A DNA stretch of 64,000 nucleotides. Origin: Brachybacterium fresconis. Its GTDB lineage: Bacteria > Actinomycetota > Actinomycetes > Actinomycetales > Dermabacteraceae. Location: assembly GCF_017876515.1 (NCBI RefSeq), contig NZ_JAGIOC010000001.1:3348001-3412000 (forward strand). The letters run 5' to 3'. A program made the translations under genes and the position numbers. Below, one piece after another: positions 16,158-24,193 of the stretch (positions are counted from its first letter, which is position 1; the number at the start of each line of letters is the position of its first letter). Under the pieces are notes generated by a model, which saw nothing but the letters and a program-made list of their open reading frames with translations, was not told the DNA's origin and did not search any database.

Positions 16158-18167
16158 ATGCCCGCTGCACGCCCCTGGCCCCTCGGAGTCGACGGCATCG
16201 CCTACGGCGGTGATTACAACCCGGAGCAGTGGCCCCGTGAGGTGAGGCTGGAGGACATCGAGCTGATGCGCGAGGCCGGGGTCACCCTGGTCAGCGTCGC
16301 GATCTTCGCCTGGGCCATGCTCGAGCCCCGCGAGGGGGAGTACGACTTCGCCTGGCTCGACGAGGTCATGGACGACCTCCGTGAGGCCGGCATCAAGGTG
16401 GCGCTGGCCACCGCGACCGCCTCCCCGCCGCCGTGGCTGACCCGCCACCATCCGGAGATCCTGCCCGTCACCGAGGACGGCACCGTGCTCGGCCAGGGCG
16501 GGCGGCAGGCCTACGCCGTCTCCTCGCCGCTCTTCCGCGAGTACGCGCTGCGGATGACCCGCATGATGGCCGAGCGCTACGGCGACCATCCCGCGCTCGC
16601 GCTGTGGCACGTCGACAACGAGCTCGGCTGTCACGTCCCGCACGACTACTCCGAGCATGCCGCCGTCGCCTTCCGCGGCTGGCTCGAGCGCCGCTACGGC
16701 ACCATCGAGGAGGTCAACGACGCCTGGGGCACCGCCTTCTGGTCCCAGCGCTACGACTCCTTCCACGAGATCCTGCCGCCGCGCGCCGCCCCCACCGACC
16801 CCAACCCCACCCAGCAGTTGGACTTCGCCCGCTACTCCAGCGACGAGCTGCTGACCCACTACCGCGCCCTGCGCGAGGTGCTGGAAGAGGTCACCCCGCA
16901 GATCCCCGCGACGACGAACTTCATGCTCTCCTCGGCGACCAAGTGGATGGACTACTTCTCCTGGGCGGCCGACGTCGACGTGGTCGCCAACGACCACTAT
17001 CTGATCGCCGCCGACCCCCGCGGCCAGATCGAGCTGGCCCTGGCGGCGGACCTCTCCCGCGGCGTCGCGGGCGGCGACCCCTGGATCCTCATGGAGCACT
17101 CCACCTCCGCCGTGAACTGGCAGGCCCGCAACCGCGCCAAGGGGCCCGGGGAGATGCTGCGCAACTCGCTCTCGCACGTGGCCCGCGGGGCCGACGGGAT
17201 CATGTTCTTCCAGTGGCGCCAGTCCCGGGCCGGCGCCGAGAAGTTCCACTCGGCGATGCTGCCCCATGCCGGGCAGGAGTCCGAGGTGTGGCGCAGCACG
17301 GTCGCGCTCGGCCGGGCGCTGGAGGCCCTCGCTCCCGTCCACGGCAGCCGCGTGCTGAACCGGGTCGCGATCGTCATGGACTACCCCTCCTGGTGGGGCA
17401 GCGAGCTGGACTCCCACCCCACCCAGGCGCTGCGCTACAACGAGGAGCTGCTGCGCTGGTACACGGCGCTGTGGGACCTCGGCGTCGGGGTCGATCTGGT
17501 GCCGACGGGCACCGACGTGACCGGCTACGACCTCGTGCTCGCCCCCACGCTGTACACGGTGGCCGACGAGGACGCCGAACGCCTGGCCGAGGCCGCGCGC
17601 GCCGGCAGCCAGGTCGTGATCACCTTCTTCTCGGGGATCGTCGACGAGAACGACCATGTGCGCCTGGGCGGCTACCCGGGCGCCTTCCGCGACCTGCTCG
17701 GCGTGCGCAGCGAGGAGTTCCATCCGCTTCTGAAGGGCGAGATCCTTCATCTCGACGACGGCACCGCCGCGGACCTGTGGAGCGAGAGGACGCACCTCGA
17801 GGGGGCCGACGCGGTGCGCACCTGGGCCGACGGCCCTCTGCACGGCTGGCCCGCGGTGACCCGCCAGGTGGTGGGGGAGGGCGCCGCCTGGTACGTCGCC
17901 GCTCGCCCGTCGGCCGAGGGGCTCGAGACGCTGGCGGGCGAGATCATCGCGGCCGCCGGCGTGGAGCCGACCGTGCCGGGGCTGCACCGCGACGTCGAGG
18001 CCGTGCGCCGCTTCGCCGAGGACGGCACCACCTACCTGTTCGTCCTCAACCACTCCGACCGCGATCAGGTGGTGCAGGTCAGCGGGCACGAGATGCTCAC
18101 CGGCGCCGAGGCGGACGGAGCGCTGACGGTGCTTGCCGGATCGGCCGCCGTGATCCAGGAGAGCTGA
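16158..18167 (+). CDS. Beta-galactosidase, glycoside hydrolase family 42
   Basis: 669 residues, usual GH42 length. GGDYNPEQWP starts the catalytic barrel; Glu155 in HVDNELG is the predicted acid/base and Glu313 in ILMEHSTSAVNW the nucleophile. The trimerisation domain and a C-terminal beta domain (SGHEMLTGAEADGALTVLAG) follow. It hydrolyses terminal beta-D-galactosides; no signal peptide is visible, so it should act on sugars already imported. GGAGGAG lies three bases before the ATG at 16158, which fixes the start although the frame is open further upstream. A GH35 gene follows 201 bp later on the same strand. Confidence 0.93.
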   Translation: MPAARPWPLGVDGIAYGGDYNPEQWPREVRLEDIELMREAGVTLVSVAIFAWAMLEPREGEYDFAWLDEVMDDLREAGIKVALATATASPPPWLTRHHPEILPVTEDGTVLGQGGRQAYAVSSPLFREYALRMTRMMAERYGDHPALALWHVDNELGCHVPHDYSEHAAVAFRGWLERRYGTIEEVNDAWGTAFWSQRYDSFHEILPPRAAPTDPNPTQQLDFARYSSDELLTHYRALREVLEEVTPQIPATTNFMLSSATKWMDYFSWAADVDVVANDHYLIAADPRGQIELALAADLSRGVAGGDPWILMEHSTSAVNWQARNRAKGPGEMLRNSLSHVARGADGIMFFQWRQSRAGAEKFHSAMLPHAGQESEVWRSTVALGRALEALAPVHGSRVLNRVAIVMDYPSWWGSELDSHPTQALRYNEELLRWYTALWDLGVGVDLVPTGTDVTGYDLVLAPTLYTVADEDAERLAEAARAGSQVVITFFSGIVDENDHVRLGGYPGAFRDLLGVRSEEFHPLLKGEILHLDDGTAADLWSERTHLEGADAVRTWADGPLHGWPAVTRQVVGEGAAWYVAARPSAEGLETLAGEIIAAAGVEPTVPGLHRDVEAVRRFAEDGTTYLFVLNHSDRDQVVQVSGHEMLTGAEADGALTVLAGSAAVIQES

Positions 18168-18337
18168 GGCCCGGGGTTGCCGTCGGCCGGACCGGTCGCG
18201 CGGAGCGTCGACTCGACGGCGGCGGGGCTCCGCGCACGAGCCCCGGCGGCGATCGGGCTCCGCGCCCGGTCCTCGGAAGCGGCGGCCGGGCCCGCGGCCA
18301 CCGGGTGTCCCGTCGGCCGGATTCCTGACAGACTGAT

Positions 18338-18352
18338 GTAAGACGTTTCACC
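18338..18352. promoter_or_regulatory. LacI-type operator candidate before GH35
   Basis: GTAAGACGTTTCACC lies 17 bp before the GH35 ATG. Read on the other strand it is GGTGAAACGTCTTAC, with the TGAAACG core of LacI-family sites. A close relative (GTAA-N4-TTTCACC) lies at 20611-20625 before the Gfo/Idh gene, suggesting shared control. Confidence 0.5.
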
Positions 18353-18368
18353 GAGAGGACGACCGACG

Positions 18369-20333
18369 ATGTCCGCCCTGCTGCAGCCCACCCCGGACGG
18401 ATTCCTTCGCGCCGGGGATTCCCACCTCGTGATCTCCGGGGCGATCCACTACTTCCGCGTCCACCCCGAGCAGTGGCGCGACCGCCTGCGCCGCCTGGTC
18501 GCCATGGGGTGCAACACCGTGGAGACCTACGTGGCCTGGAACGTCCACCAGCCCTCAGCGGACGTCGTCGACTTCGACGGCATGGCGGACCTGGGCCGCT
18601 TCCTCGACATCGCAGCGGAGGAGGGCCTCGACGCGATCGTGCGCCCGGGGCCCTACATCTGCGCCGAATGGGAGAACGGCGCCTTCCCCGGCTGGCTCCT
18701 CGCCGACCGCAACCTGCGTCTGCGCAACCGCAGCGCGCCCTATCTGGCGCAGGTAGACGCCTGGTTCGACCACCTGATCCCGGTGATCGCCTCCCGGCAG
18801 GCGAGCCGCGGCGGCACCGTCGTGATGGTCCAGGTCGAGAACGAGTACGGCAGCTTCGGCGACGACACCGCCTACCTCGAACACCTGCGCGACGGTCTGA
18901 TCGCGCGCGGCATCGACGAGCTGCTTGTGACCTCCGACGGTCCGGCGCGCATGTGGCTGAGCGGCGGCACCGTCGACGGGGCGCTGGCCACGGTGAACTT
19001 CGGCTCCCGCGCCCTGCAGGTGCTCGAGATGGCCGAGCGCGAGCTGCCCGCCCAGCCGCAGATGTGCATGGAGTTCTGGAACGGCTGGTTCGACCACTGG
19101 GGCGAGGAGCACCACGAACGCACCGGAGGAGACGCTGCCGGGGAGCTGGCCGACATGCTCGGGGCCGGCATGAGCGTGAACTTCTACATGGCCCACGGCG
19201 GCACGAACTTCGGCCTGCGCGCCGGCGCCAACCACGACGGCGCCCTGCAGCCCACCACCACCAGCTACGACTACGACGCCCCGATCGCGGAGAACGGCGA
19301 GCTCACGGGGAAGTTCCGCGCCTTCCGCGAGGTGGTCGCCCGTCACCGCGATCTGCCCCCGCTGCAGGAGCATCTGGAACAGCTCGGCCTCGCGGCCGTG
19401 CCCGCGCGTCTGCCGGCGGCCGAGGTGACGGTGGAGAGGATGATCGCCCTGCGCGGCACCGAGCGCTTCACGCGCCCCGCCCCCGTGCACCCGACCCCGC
19501 CATCCTTCGAGGACCTCGGCCTCGAACGCGGCCTGCTGCGCCTGAGCCGCGACATCGAGATCGCCGTGGCCGATCGGGACGGCTGCCCCGAGATCGCCCC
19601 GCTGCAGCTGTATGACCTGCATGATCGGGCCTGGGTGTACGTCGACGGGATCTACGTCGGCGCGACCGGCGTGGTGGGCGACGAGCAGCGGGACATCGAT
19701 CCCGCCCTCGTCGAGCTCACCCCGTTCGCAGACCGTCTGCTGCCGCGCGGCGGGCACCGCACCGTGCGGGTGGAGATCCTGGTCGAGAACCTGGGCCGCG
19801 TGAACTTCGGGCCGTACCTGGGCGAGCGCAAGGGGATCCTGGGCGGGGTGTGGCAGTCCGTCCGCTTCCTCAACGACTGGGAGGCTGATCCCTGGCCGCT
19901 GGAGGAGATGGCCGACGAGCTCGCCGCCCTGGTCGAGGCCGGGTCGGAGCTCGAGGGGCGCGAGGACATCGGAGCGCGTGCGGAGGCCGGGCCGAGCGCT
20001 GAGGTCGGGTCGAGTGCTGAGGCCGGCCTGAGCGTCGGCGGCCGAGGAGAGGCCGTTCTCGATGACGCGCTGCCCGTCCTGGTCAGCGCGTCCTTCACGG
20101 CGCCCGAGCAGGCGGACACCTTCCTCGACGTCTCCGGCGCGGGCCACGGCGTCGCCTACGTGAACGGCTTCTGCGTGGGCCGGTACTGGAACATCGGTCC
20201 GCAGCAGACCCTCTACGTCCCGGCGCCGCTGATCCGGGAGGGACGCAACGAGGTCCTCCTGCTGGACCTCGAGAAGCGTCCGACGCGCCTCGCGCTCGCC
20301 GAGCGGCACATCTTCGGGCGCACGGATCGCTGA
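18369..20333 (+). CDS. Beta-galactosidase, glycoside hydrolase family 35
   Basis: 654 residues. GAIHYFRVHPEQWRDRL opens the barrel; Glu159 in QVENEYGSFG is the predicted acid/base and Glu235 in MCMEFWNGWFDHWG the nucleophile. C-terminal jelly-roll domains include DTFLDVSGAGHGVAYVNGFCVGRYW, as in LacZ-like GH35 exo-galactosidases. No signal peptide. Between about residues 522 and 563 there is a low-complexity, Ala/Glu/Gly/Ser-rich insertion with internal repeats (AEAGPSAEVGSSAEAG), probably a flexible loop. GAGAGG lies 11 bases before the ATG. With the GH42 enzyme it gives the cell two galactosidases from unrelated subfamilies, likely for different linkages or aglycones. Confidence 0.92.
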   Translation: MSALLQPTPDGFLRAGDSHLVISGAIHYFRVHPEQWRDRLRRLVAMGCNTVETYVAWNVHQPSADVVDFDGMADLGRFLDIAAEEGLDAIVRPGPYICAEWENGAFPGWLLADRNLRLRNRSAPYLAQVDAWFDHLIPVIASRQASRGGTVVMVQVENEYGSFGDDTAYLEHLRDGLIARGIDELLVTSDGPARMWLSGGTVDGALATVNFGSRALQVLEMAERELPAQPQMCMEFWNGWFDHWGEEHHERTGGDAAGELADMLGAGMSVNFYMAHGGTNFGLRAGANHDGALQPTTTSYDYDAPIAENGELTGKFRAFREVVARHRDLPPLQEHLEQLGLAAVPARLPAAEVTVERMIALRGTERFTRPAPVHPTPPSFEDLGLERGLLRLSRDIEIAVADRDGCPEIAPLQLYDLHDRAWVYVDGIYVGATGVVGDEQRDIDPALVELTPFADRLLPRGGHRTVRVEILVENLGRVNFGPYLGERKGILGGVWQSVRFLNDWEADPWPLEEMADELAALVEAGSELEGREDIGARAEAGPSAEVGSSAEAGLSVGGRGEAVLDDALPVLVSASFTAPEQADTFLDVSGAGHGVAYVNGFCVGRYWNIGPQQTLYVPAPLIREGRNEVLLLDLEKRPTRLALAERHIFGRTDR

Positions 20334-20338
20334 GGAGG

Positions 20339-20354
20339 GCGGTCGGGCGACCGC
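20339..20354 (+). terminator. Short hairpin after GH35
   Basis: GCGGTC (20339-20344) and GACCGC (20349-20354) form a 6-bp stem with a 4-nt loop, starting 5 bp after the GH35 stop. Without a clear T run it is only a possible terminator. The rest of the 399-bp gap to 20732 holds the promoter at 20590 and nothing else I recognise. Confidence 0.4.
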
Positions 20355-20589
20355 GCCCGGTCGGACCCGATTCGCGGGAGCGCCGGGGATGTCGGCGGGA
20401 AACAGCACGATCACCGGACGCATTGCGAGAAGCGTGATGTGCTGGATGCGGTGGGGACGACCGGCTCCGTCCACGGTCGCCGATTCGTACCGCGAGGACG
20501 GGGAGGACGGGATCGGGGCGAGGGTCGCGGGTTCGTTCTCCCGGCGACGTCCCTGTGACGGTGAGCTCATCGATCAAGGCGTCGGTGCC

Positions 20590-20625
20590 TTGACATGGTG
20601 AGACCGCGGGGTAAATGCTTTCACC
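20590..20625 (+). promoter_or_regulatory. Promoter with overlapping LacI-type operator before Gfo/Idh-PGM operon
   Basis: A perfect TTGACA -35 (20590-20595) is followed after 16 bp by TAAATG (20612-20617). GTAAATGCTTTCACC (20611-20625) covers this -10 and reads GGTGAAAGCATTTAC on the other strand, a LacI-type half-palindrome. It matches the site before GH35 at GTAA-N4-TTTCACC. A bound repressor would block the -10. The 5' leader to 20733 is about 110 nt. Confidence 0.55.
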
Positions 20626-20732
20626 TACGTTGACCATCGTTCTTGCGACACGAATCCCCTGGCGCCGCGCGGTCGGTGAGGTCAGGATGAAGGCGAGTCC
20701 TCCGTGTCCATCGTCGAAAGTGATGCCACCCC

Positions 20733-21926
20733 ATGACAGACCTCCGTATCGGCGTGATCGGCTTCGGTGCGCGCTCGACCCTGGCGTCGCACGCCCATCA
20801 TCCCGGGGAGGGATCGCGCGTCACTGTCGTCGCGGACCCGTCCCGGCGGGGAAGGGACCTCGCCCGCGAACGCTTCGGGCCGGAGATCGCGACCGTCGAC
20901 TCGGTCGAGCGGCTCCTCGCCGAGCACGAGGTCGATGCGGTGATGATCCTCGCGCCGGACTTCGCCCACGCCGAGGTGGCGCTGCAGACTCTCGATGCCG
21001 GCATCCCCACCTTCTGCGAGAAGCCGATGGCGATCCGCGTCGAGGACACCGACGCGATGCTGGCGCTGGCGCACGAGAAGCGGACCCGGCTGTACATCGG
21101 CCACAACATGCGCCACATGCCGGTGATCCGACAGATGAAGGAGATCGTCGATTCCGGCCGCATCGGCCGGGTGCGCGCCATCTGGTGTCGGCACTTCGTG
21201 GGCACCGGCGGCGACTTCTACTTCAAGGACTGGCACGCCGAGCGGTCCAAGGCCACCAGCCTGCTGCTGCAGAAGGGCGCTCACGACATCGACGTGATCC
21301 ACTGGCTGGCCGGCGGCTACACCCGGCGCGTCTCGGGGATCGGTGACCTGGCCGTCTACGGAGACGTCACCGACCGGCGCGACAACTCCGACCGGCTGAT
21401 GGGCGACTGGTACGACGAGGACACCTGGCCGCCGACGGAACAGAAGGAGCTCAACCCCGTCATCGACGTCGAGGACATCTCGATGCTGACCATGACGCTG
21501 GACAACGGAGTGCTCGCCTCCTACCAGCAGTGCCACTTCACGCCGGACTACTGGCGCAACTACACGGTGATCGGCGATGCCGGCCGGATCGAGAACATGG
21601 GCGACGGCAGCGGGGACCAGATCCACATCTGGGAATCCCGCCGCTCCGGCCCGGGGCGCCCCGATGCAGTCGAGGTCGTCGCCCGCGCGACCGGCGGTCA
21701 CGGCGGCGCCGACCCGAACCTGGTCGCAGAGTTCCTGGAGTTCGTGCGCCACGGCGGGGTCACCGACGTCTCCGCGGTCGCAGCCCGCGAGGCGGTCGCC
21801 ACCGGCGTCTACGGCGCGGAGTCCATCCGTCACGGCGGCGTGCCGTACGACGTGCCGCCGGTCCCCGACGAGATCGTCCGGTACTTCGACGGCGGGCAGC
21901 AGGCTTCGCAGGCCGTCGGGGCCTGA
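20733..21926 (+). CDS. Gfo/Idh/MocA family oxidoreductase
   Basis: 397 residues. The Rossmann start LRIGVIGFGARSTLASH binds NAD(P), and EKP (Glu96-Pro98) in FCEKPMAI is the family's conserved lysine motif; GAHDIDVIHWLAGG is the His-containing catalytic block. Such enzymes oxidise or epimerise sugars, inositols or glycosides. The clustering with galactosidases and a phosphohexomutase suggests a role in processing a rare sugar. It is 52 bp upstream of the phosphohexomutase and likely in one operon with it. Confidence 0.85.
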   Translation: MTDLRIGVIGFGARSTLASHAHHPGEGSRVTVVADPSRRGRDLARERFGPEIATVDSVERLLAEHEVDAVMILAPDFAHAEVALQTLDAGIPTFCEKPMAIRVEDTDAMLALAHEKRTRLYIGHNMRHMPVIRQMKEIVDSGRIGRVRAIWCRHFVGTGGDFYFKDWHAERSKATSLLLQKGAHDIDVIHWLAGGYTRRVSGIGDLAVYGDVTDRRDNSDRLMGDWYDEDTWPPTEQKELNPVIDVEDISMLTMTLDNGVLASYQQCHFTPDYWRNYTVIGDAGRIENMGDGSGDQIHIWESRRSGPGRPDAVEVVARATGGHGGADPNLVAEFLEFVRHGGVTDVSAVAAREAVATGVYGAESIRHGGVPYDVPPVPDEIVRYFDGGQQASQAVGA

Positions 21927-21978
21927 GGGCCCCGCGACGAGTCCGGAAAACCACCCCCACCCCCCAGGAGGAATTCCC

Positions 21979-23397
21979 ATGATCAGATTCGGCACCGGCG
22001 GCTGGCGCGCCATCATCGGCGACGAGTTCACCCGCGAGAACGTGCGCCTGCTCGCGCAGGGTCTCGCGGACAGGATGCACGACGAGGGCGTGGTCGCACG
22101 CGGAGTCGTGATCAGCTATGACCGTCGCTTCCTCTCCGATGTCGCCGCCTGGTGGGCGATCGAGGTGCTCGCGGCCAATGATGTGCCGGTCACCGTCATC
22201 ACCCGCCCCGTCCCGACCCCGATGTGCATGTGGACCGTGAAGCAGCAGGGCAGCGCCTACGGGATCACGGTCACCGCCTCCCACAACCCGGCTCTGTACA
22301 ACGGCATCAAGGTGTTCACCGAAGGCGGCCGTGATGCCGAGGTGGAGGTCACCGATGAGCTCTCCGCGCACGTCGCCACCCTGGACCCTGCCGGGGTGCG
22401 CTCCCTCGCCCCGCACGAGGTGCGCGAGAGCCCCCTGGTCACCCAGCAGAACTCGATCAACTGGTATCTGGACGCGATCATCGAGCAGCTGGACCTCGAC
22501 GCGATCCGTCACGCCCACCTCTCCGTGGTGCTGGACCCCATGTTCGGCGTGGCCCAGACCAGCCTGCAGACGATCCTGGTGAGCGCCCGCTGCGAGGTCT
22601 CCGTCATCAACGCCCGTCATGACCCGCTGTTCGGCGGTCGCATGCCGTCCCCTGCAGAAGGCTCTCTCGCGCCGCTGCGGCAGTCAGTCCTGGACCAGGG
22701 CGCGGACCTCGGCATCGCGACCGACGGCGACGCGGACCGGCTCGGCATCGTCGACGACCGCGGGAACTACCTCAGCCCCAACCAGGTGCTCGTGCTGCTG
22801 TACGAGTACCTGCTCAGCGGAAAAGGGTGGCGCGGGCCGGTGGTGCGCAACCTCTCGACCACCCACCTGCTGGACCGGGTCGCCGCCGCGCACGGCGAGA
22901 CCTGCTACGAGGTCCCCGTGGGCTTCAAGTGGATCAGCGCGAAGATGGCGGAGACCGACGCCGTGATCGGCGGGGAGTCCTCCGGCGGGCTCACCGTGCG
23001 CGGCCACATCCCCGGCAAGGACGGCATCCAGGCCGGCAGCCTGCTGGTGGAGATGGTGGCTCGGTCCGGGAAGAAGCTCTCCGAGATCTACGCCGACCTC
23101 GTCGAGCGCTACGGCGAGCTGGTGATGGAGGAGTCCTCCTACGGATACACGCCCGCGCGCCGCGAGGAGCTGCAGCGACGGATCTTCGAGGAGCACGACC
23201 TGCCCGCCTTCGACCGGGAGATCGACCGGATCTCCTGGGAGGACGGCTGCAAGGTGTACTTCGCCGACGACTCCTGGCTGACCATCCGCTTCTCCGGCAC
23301 GGAGCCGGTCATCCGGGTGTTCGCCGAGGCGGGCACCGCCGAGGAGGCCAGGGAGCTGTCCCGCACGGTCGCCGACCATTTCGCGCTGACGGACTGA
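21979..23397 (+). CDS. Phosphoglucomutase/phosphomannomutase family protein
   Basis: 472 residues, alpha-D-phosphohexomutase. The phosphoserine is Ser101 in TASHNP; DGDADR (249-254) binds the metal; GGESSGG (331-337) contacts the sugar; RFSGTEP (437-443) binds the phosphate. It interconverts hexose 1- and 6-phosphates, and here may feed galactoside-derived sugar phosphate into glycolysis or nucleotide-sugar synthesis. The start begins directly at IRFGTGGWR, with CAGGAGGA eight bases upstream of ATG 21979. It is the second gene of the Gfo/Idh operon. A palindrome at 23501 lies downstream. Confidence 0.92.
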   Translation: MIRFGTGGWRAIIGDEFTRENVRLLAQGLADRMHDEGVVARGVVISYDRRFLSDVAAWWAIEVLAANDVPVTVITRPVPTPMCMWTVKQQGSAYGITVTASHNPALYNGIKVFTEGGRDAEVEVTDELSAHVATLDPAGVRSLAPHEVRESPLVTQQNSINWYLDAIIEQLDLDAIRHAHLSVVLDPMFGVAQTSLQTILVSARCEVSVINARHDPLFGGRMPSPAEGSLAPLRQSVLDQGADLGIATDGDADRLGIVDDRGNYLSPNQVLVLLYEYLLSGKGWRGPVVRNLSTTHLLDRVAAAHGETCYEVPVGFKWISAKMAETDAVIGGESSGGLTVRGHIPGKDGIQAGSLLVEMVARSGKKLSEIYADLVERYGELVMEESSYGYTPARREELQRRIFEEHDLPAFDREIDRISWEDGCKVYFADDSWLTIRFSGTEPVIRVFAEAGTAEEARELSRTVADHFALTD

Positions 23398-23407
23398 CGC
23401 GGTCGCG

Positions 23408-23487
23408 TGTCGGCGACGGCAAGTTCGGGGTCGATGCCCACCTGCCGCGCGTAGACCAGGCACATCCCGAGCACGTCGCCCAGCTCG
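23408..23487 (-). pseudogene. Fragment duplicating the 3' half of the MazG-like gene
   Basis: These 80 bases match 23671-23750 of the MazG-like gene at 75 of 80 positions without gaps. They encode ELGDVLGMCLVYARQVGIDP followed by ELAVAD in the same orientation but have no start or upstream half. The fragment ends next to the palindrome at 23501-23554. It looks like a leftover of a local duplication. Confidence 0.8.
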
Positions 23488-23500
23488 CATCCCGCCCAGC

Positions 23501-23554
23501 GAGCTCTGCGCTCTCGTTCCCAAAAGCTCATGTGGCACCGAGAACGTAGAGCTC
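23501..23554. terminator. Imperfect palindrome (repeat family B, copy 3)
   Basis: GAGCTCTGCGCTCTCG on the left and CGAGAACGTAGAGCTC on the right form an imperfect stem around a loop with AAAAGCTCATG. It lies between the converging phosphohexomutase (ends 23397) and MazG-like gene (ends 23573), so a bidirectional terminator role is likely. The right arm recurs exactly at 24117-24137. Confidence 0.6.
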
Positions 23555-23572
23555 ATCCCGGCACAGCCGCGG

Positions 23573-23953
23573 TCAGCTGTCGCTCGCAGCGGAGGCGCCG
23601 AGGGGTGAACCGTTCGCACCATGCGGCTGGCCGACGGCGGCGGACCCGGCGCGCTCGTACCGGAACCACTTGTCGGCGACCGCCTGTTCGGGGTCGATGC
23701 CCATCTGTCGCGCGTAGACCAGGCACATCCCGAGCACGTCGCCCAGCTCGTCGGCCACCACACGTTCCTGCTCCTCGGGCGTACGGCCGCGGTCACGGCT
23801 CTGCCCGGACGCGGTCAGATGCGCCTGCGCGAGTTCCCCGACCTCCTCGGTGAGCTTCAGCAGCGCCCACTGCCCGGACCTCTCGATGTCGTAGACCTCC
23901 GCATACTGCGCGGAGAGTTTCTCGATGCGGTCGGCGAGGTGATTCAGCTCCAT
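23573..23953 (-). CDS. MazG-like nucleotide pyrophosphohydrolase
   Basis: 126 residues. The MazG/dUTPase-like four-helix motif is visible: LTEEVGELAQAHL (Glu36, Glu37, Glu40) and VADELGDVLGM (Asp68, Glu69, Asp72), which bind magnesium. Such proteins hydrolyse nucleoside triphosphates to monophosphates, often damaged ones; the C-terminal 30 residues are low-complexity Ala/Ser/Gly. On the minus strand TAGGTT (23960-23965) lies six bases before the ATG and no Shine-Dalgarno is present, so the mRNA is probably leaderless. A broken copy of its 3' half lies 85 bp downstream, and repeat-family-B palindromes flank it on both sides. Confidence 0.85.
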   Translation of the reverse strand: MELNHLADRIEKLSAQYAEVYDIERSGQWALLKLTEEVGELAQAHLTASGQSRDRGRTPEEQERVVADELGDVLGMCLVYARQMGIDPEQAVADKWFRYERAGSAAVGQPHGANGSPLGASAASDS

Positions 23954-24000
23954 CCGAGCAACCTACCGGCTCCTCCCCAGCCGGCCCGGCCCGACCCACC

Positions 24001-24080
24001 GGAGACCTCCGCTTCTGCCCGGCGAGCTGCGCTTCTGCCCGGCGAGCTGCGCTTCTGCCCGGCGAGCTGCGCTTCTGCCC
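24001..24080. repeat. 20-bp tandem repeat, four units
   Basis: GGCGAGCTGCGCTTCTGCCC repeats with an exact 20-bp period at 24021, 24041 and 24061, with a diverged unit at 24001. The fifth position becomes the left arm of the palindrome at 24082 (GGCGAGATCTGCACT). The array therefore looks like an expansion of a palindrome arm. Confidence 0.8.
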
Positions 24081-24081
24081 G

Positions 24082-24139
24082 GCGAGATCTGCACTCTTGG
24101 TCCCATAGCGCCGTTTGGCACCGAGAACGTAGAGCTCGC
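24082..24139. terminator. Imperfect palindrome (repeat family B, copy 4)
   Basis: GCGAGATCTGCACTCTTGG on the left pairs imperfectly with CCGAGAACGTAGAGCTCGC on the right. It lies just after the minus-strand monooxygenase (ends 24194) and can terminate it. The right half is shared with the element at 23501. Confidence 0.6.
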
Positions 24140-24193
24140 CGGGGAGGGGGGGGGAGGGGGAGGAGGCGAGGTCAGCCGTGAGCTCGGCGCGGA

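Noticed and set aside
14182..16245. 687-codon plus-strand frame over the ABC exporter
   Set aside because: It is a frame-shifted reading of the exporter and has no domain; the frame starting at 14198 holds the Walker motifs.
24001..24080. CRISPR-like array
   Set aside because: The 20-bp units are contiguous without unique spacers.
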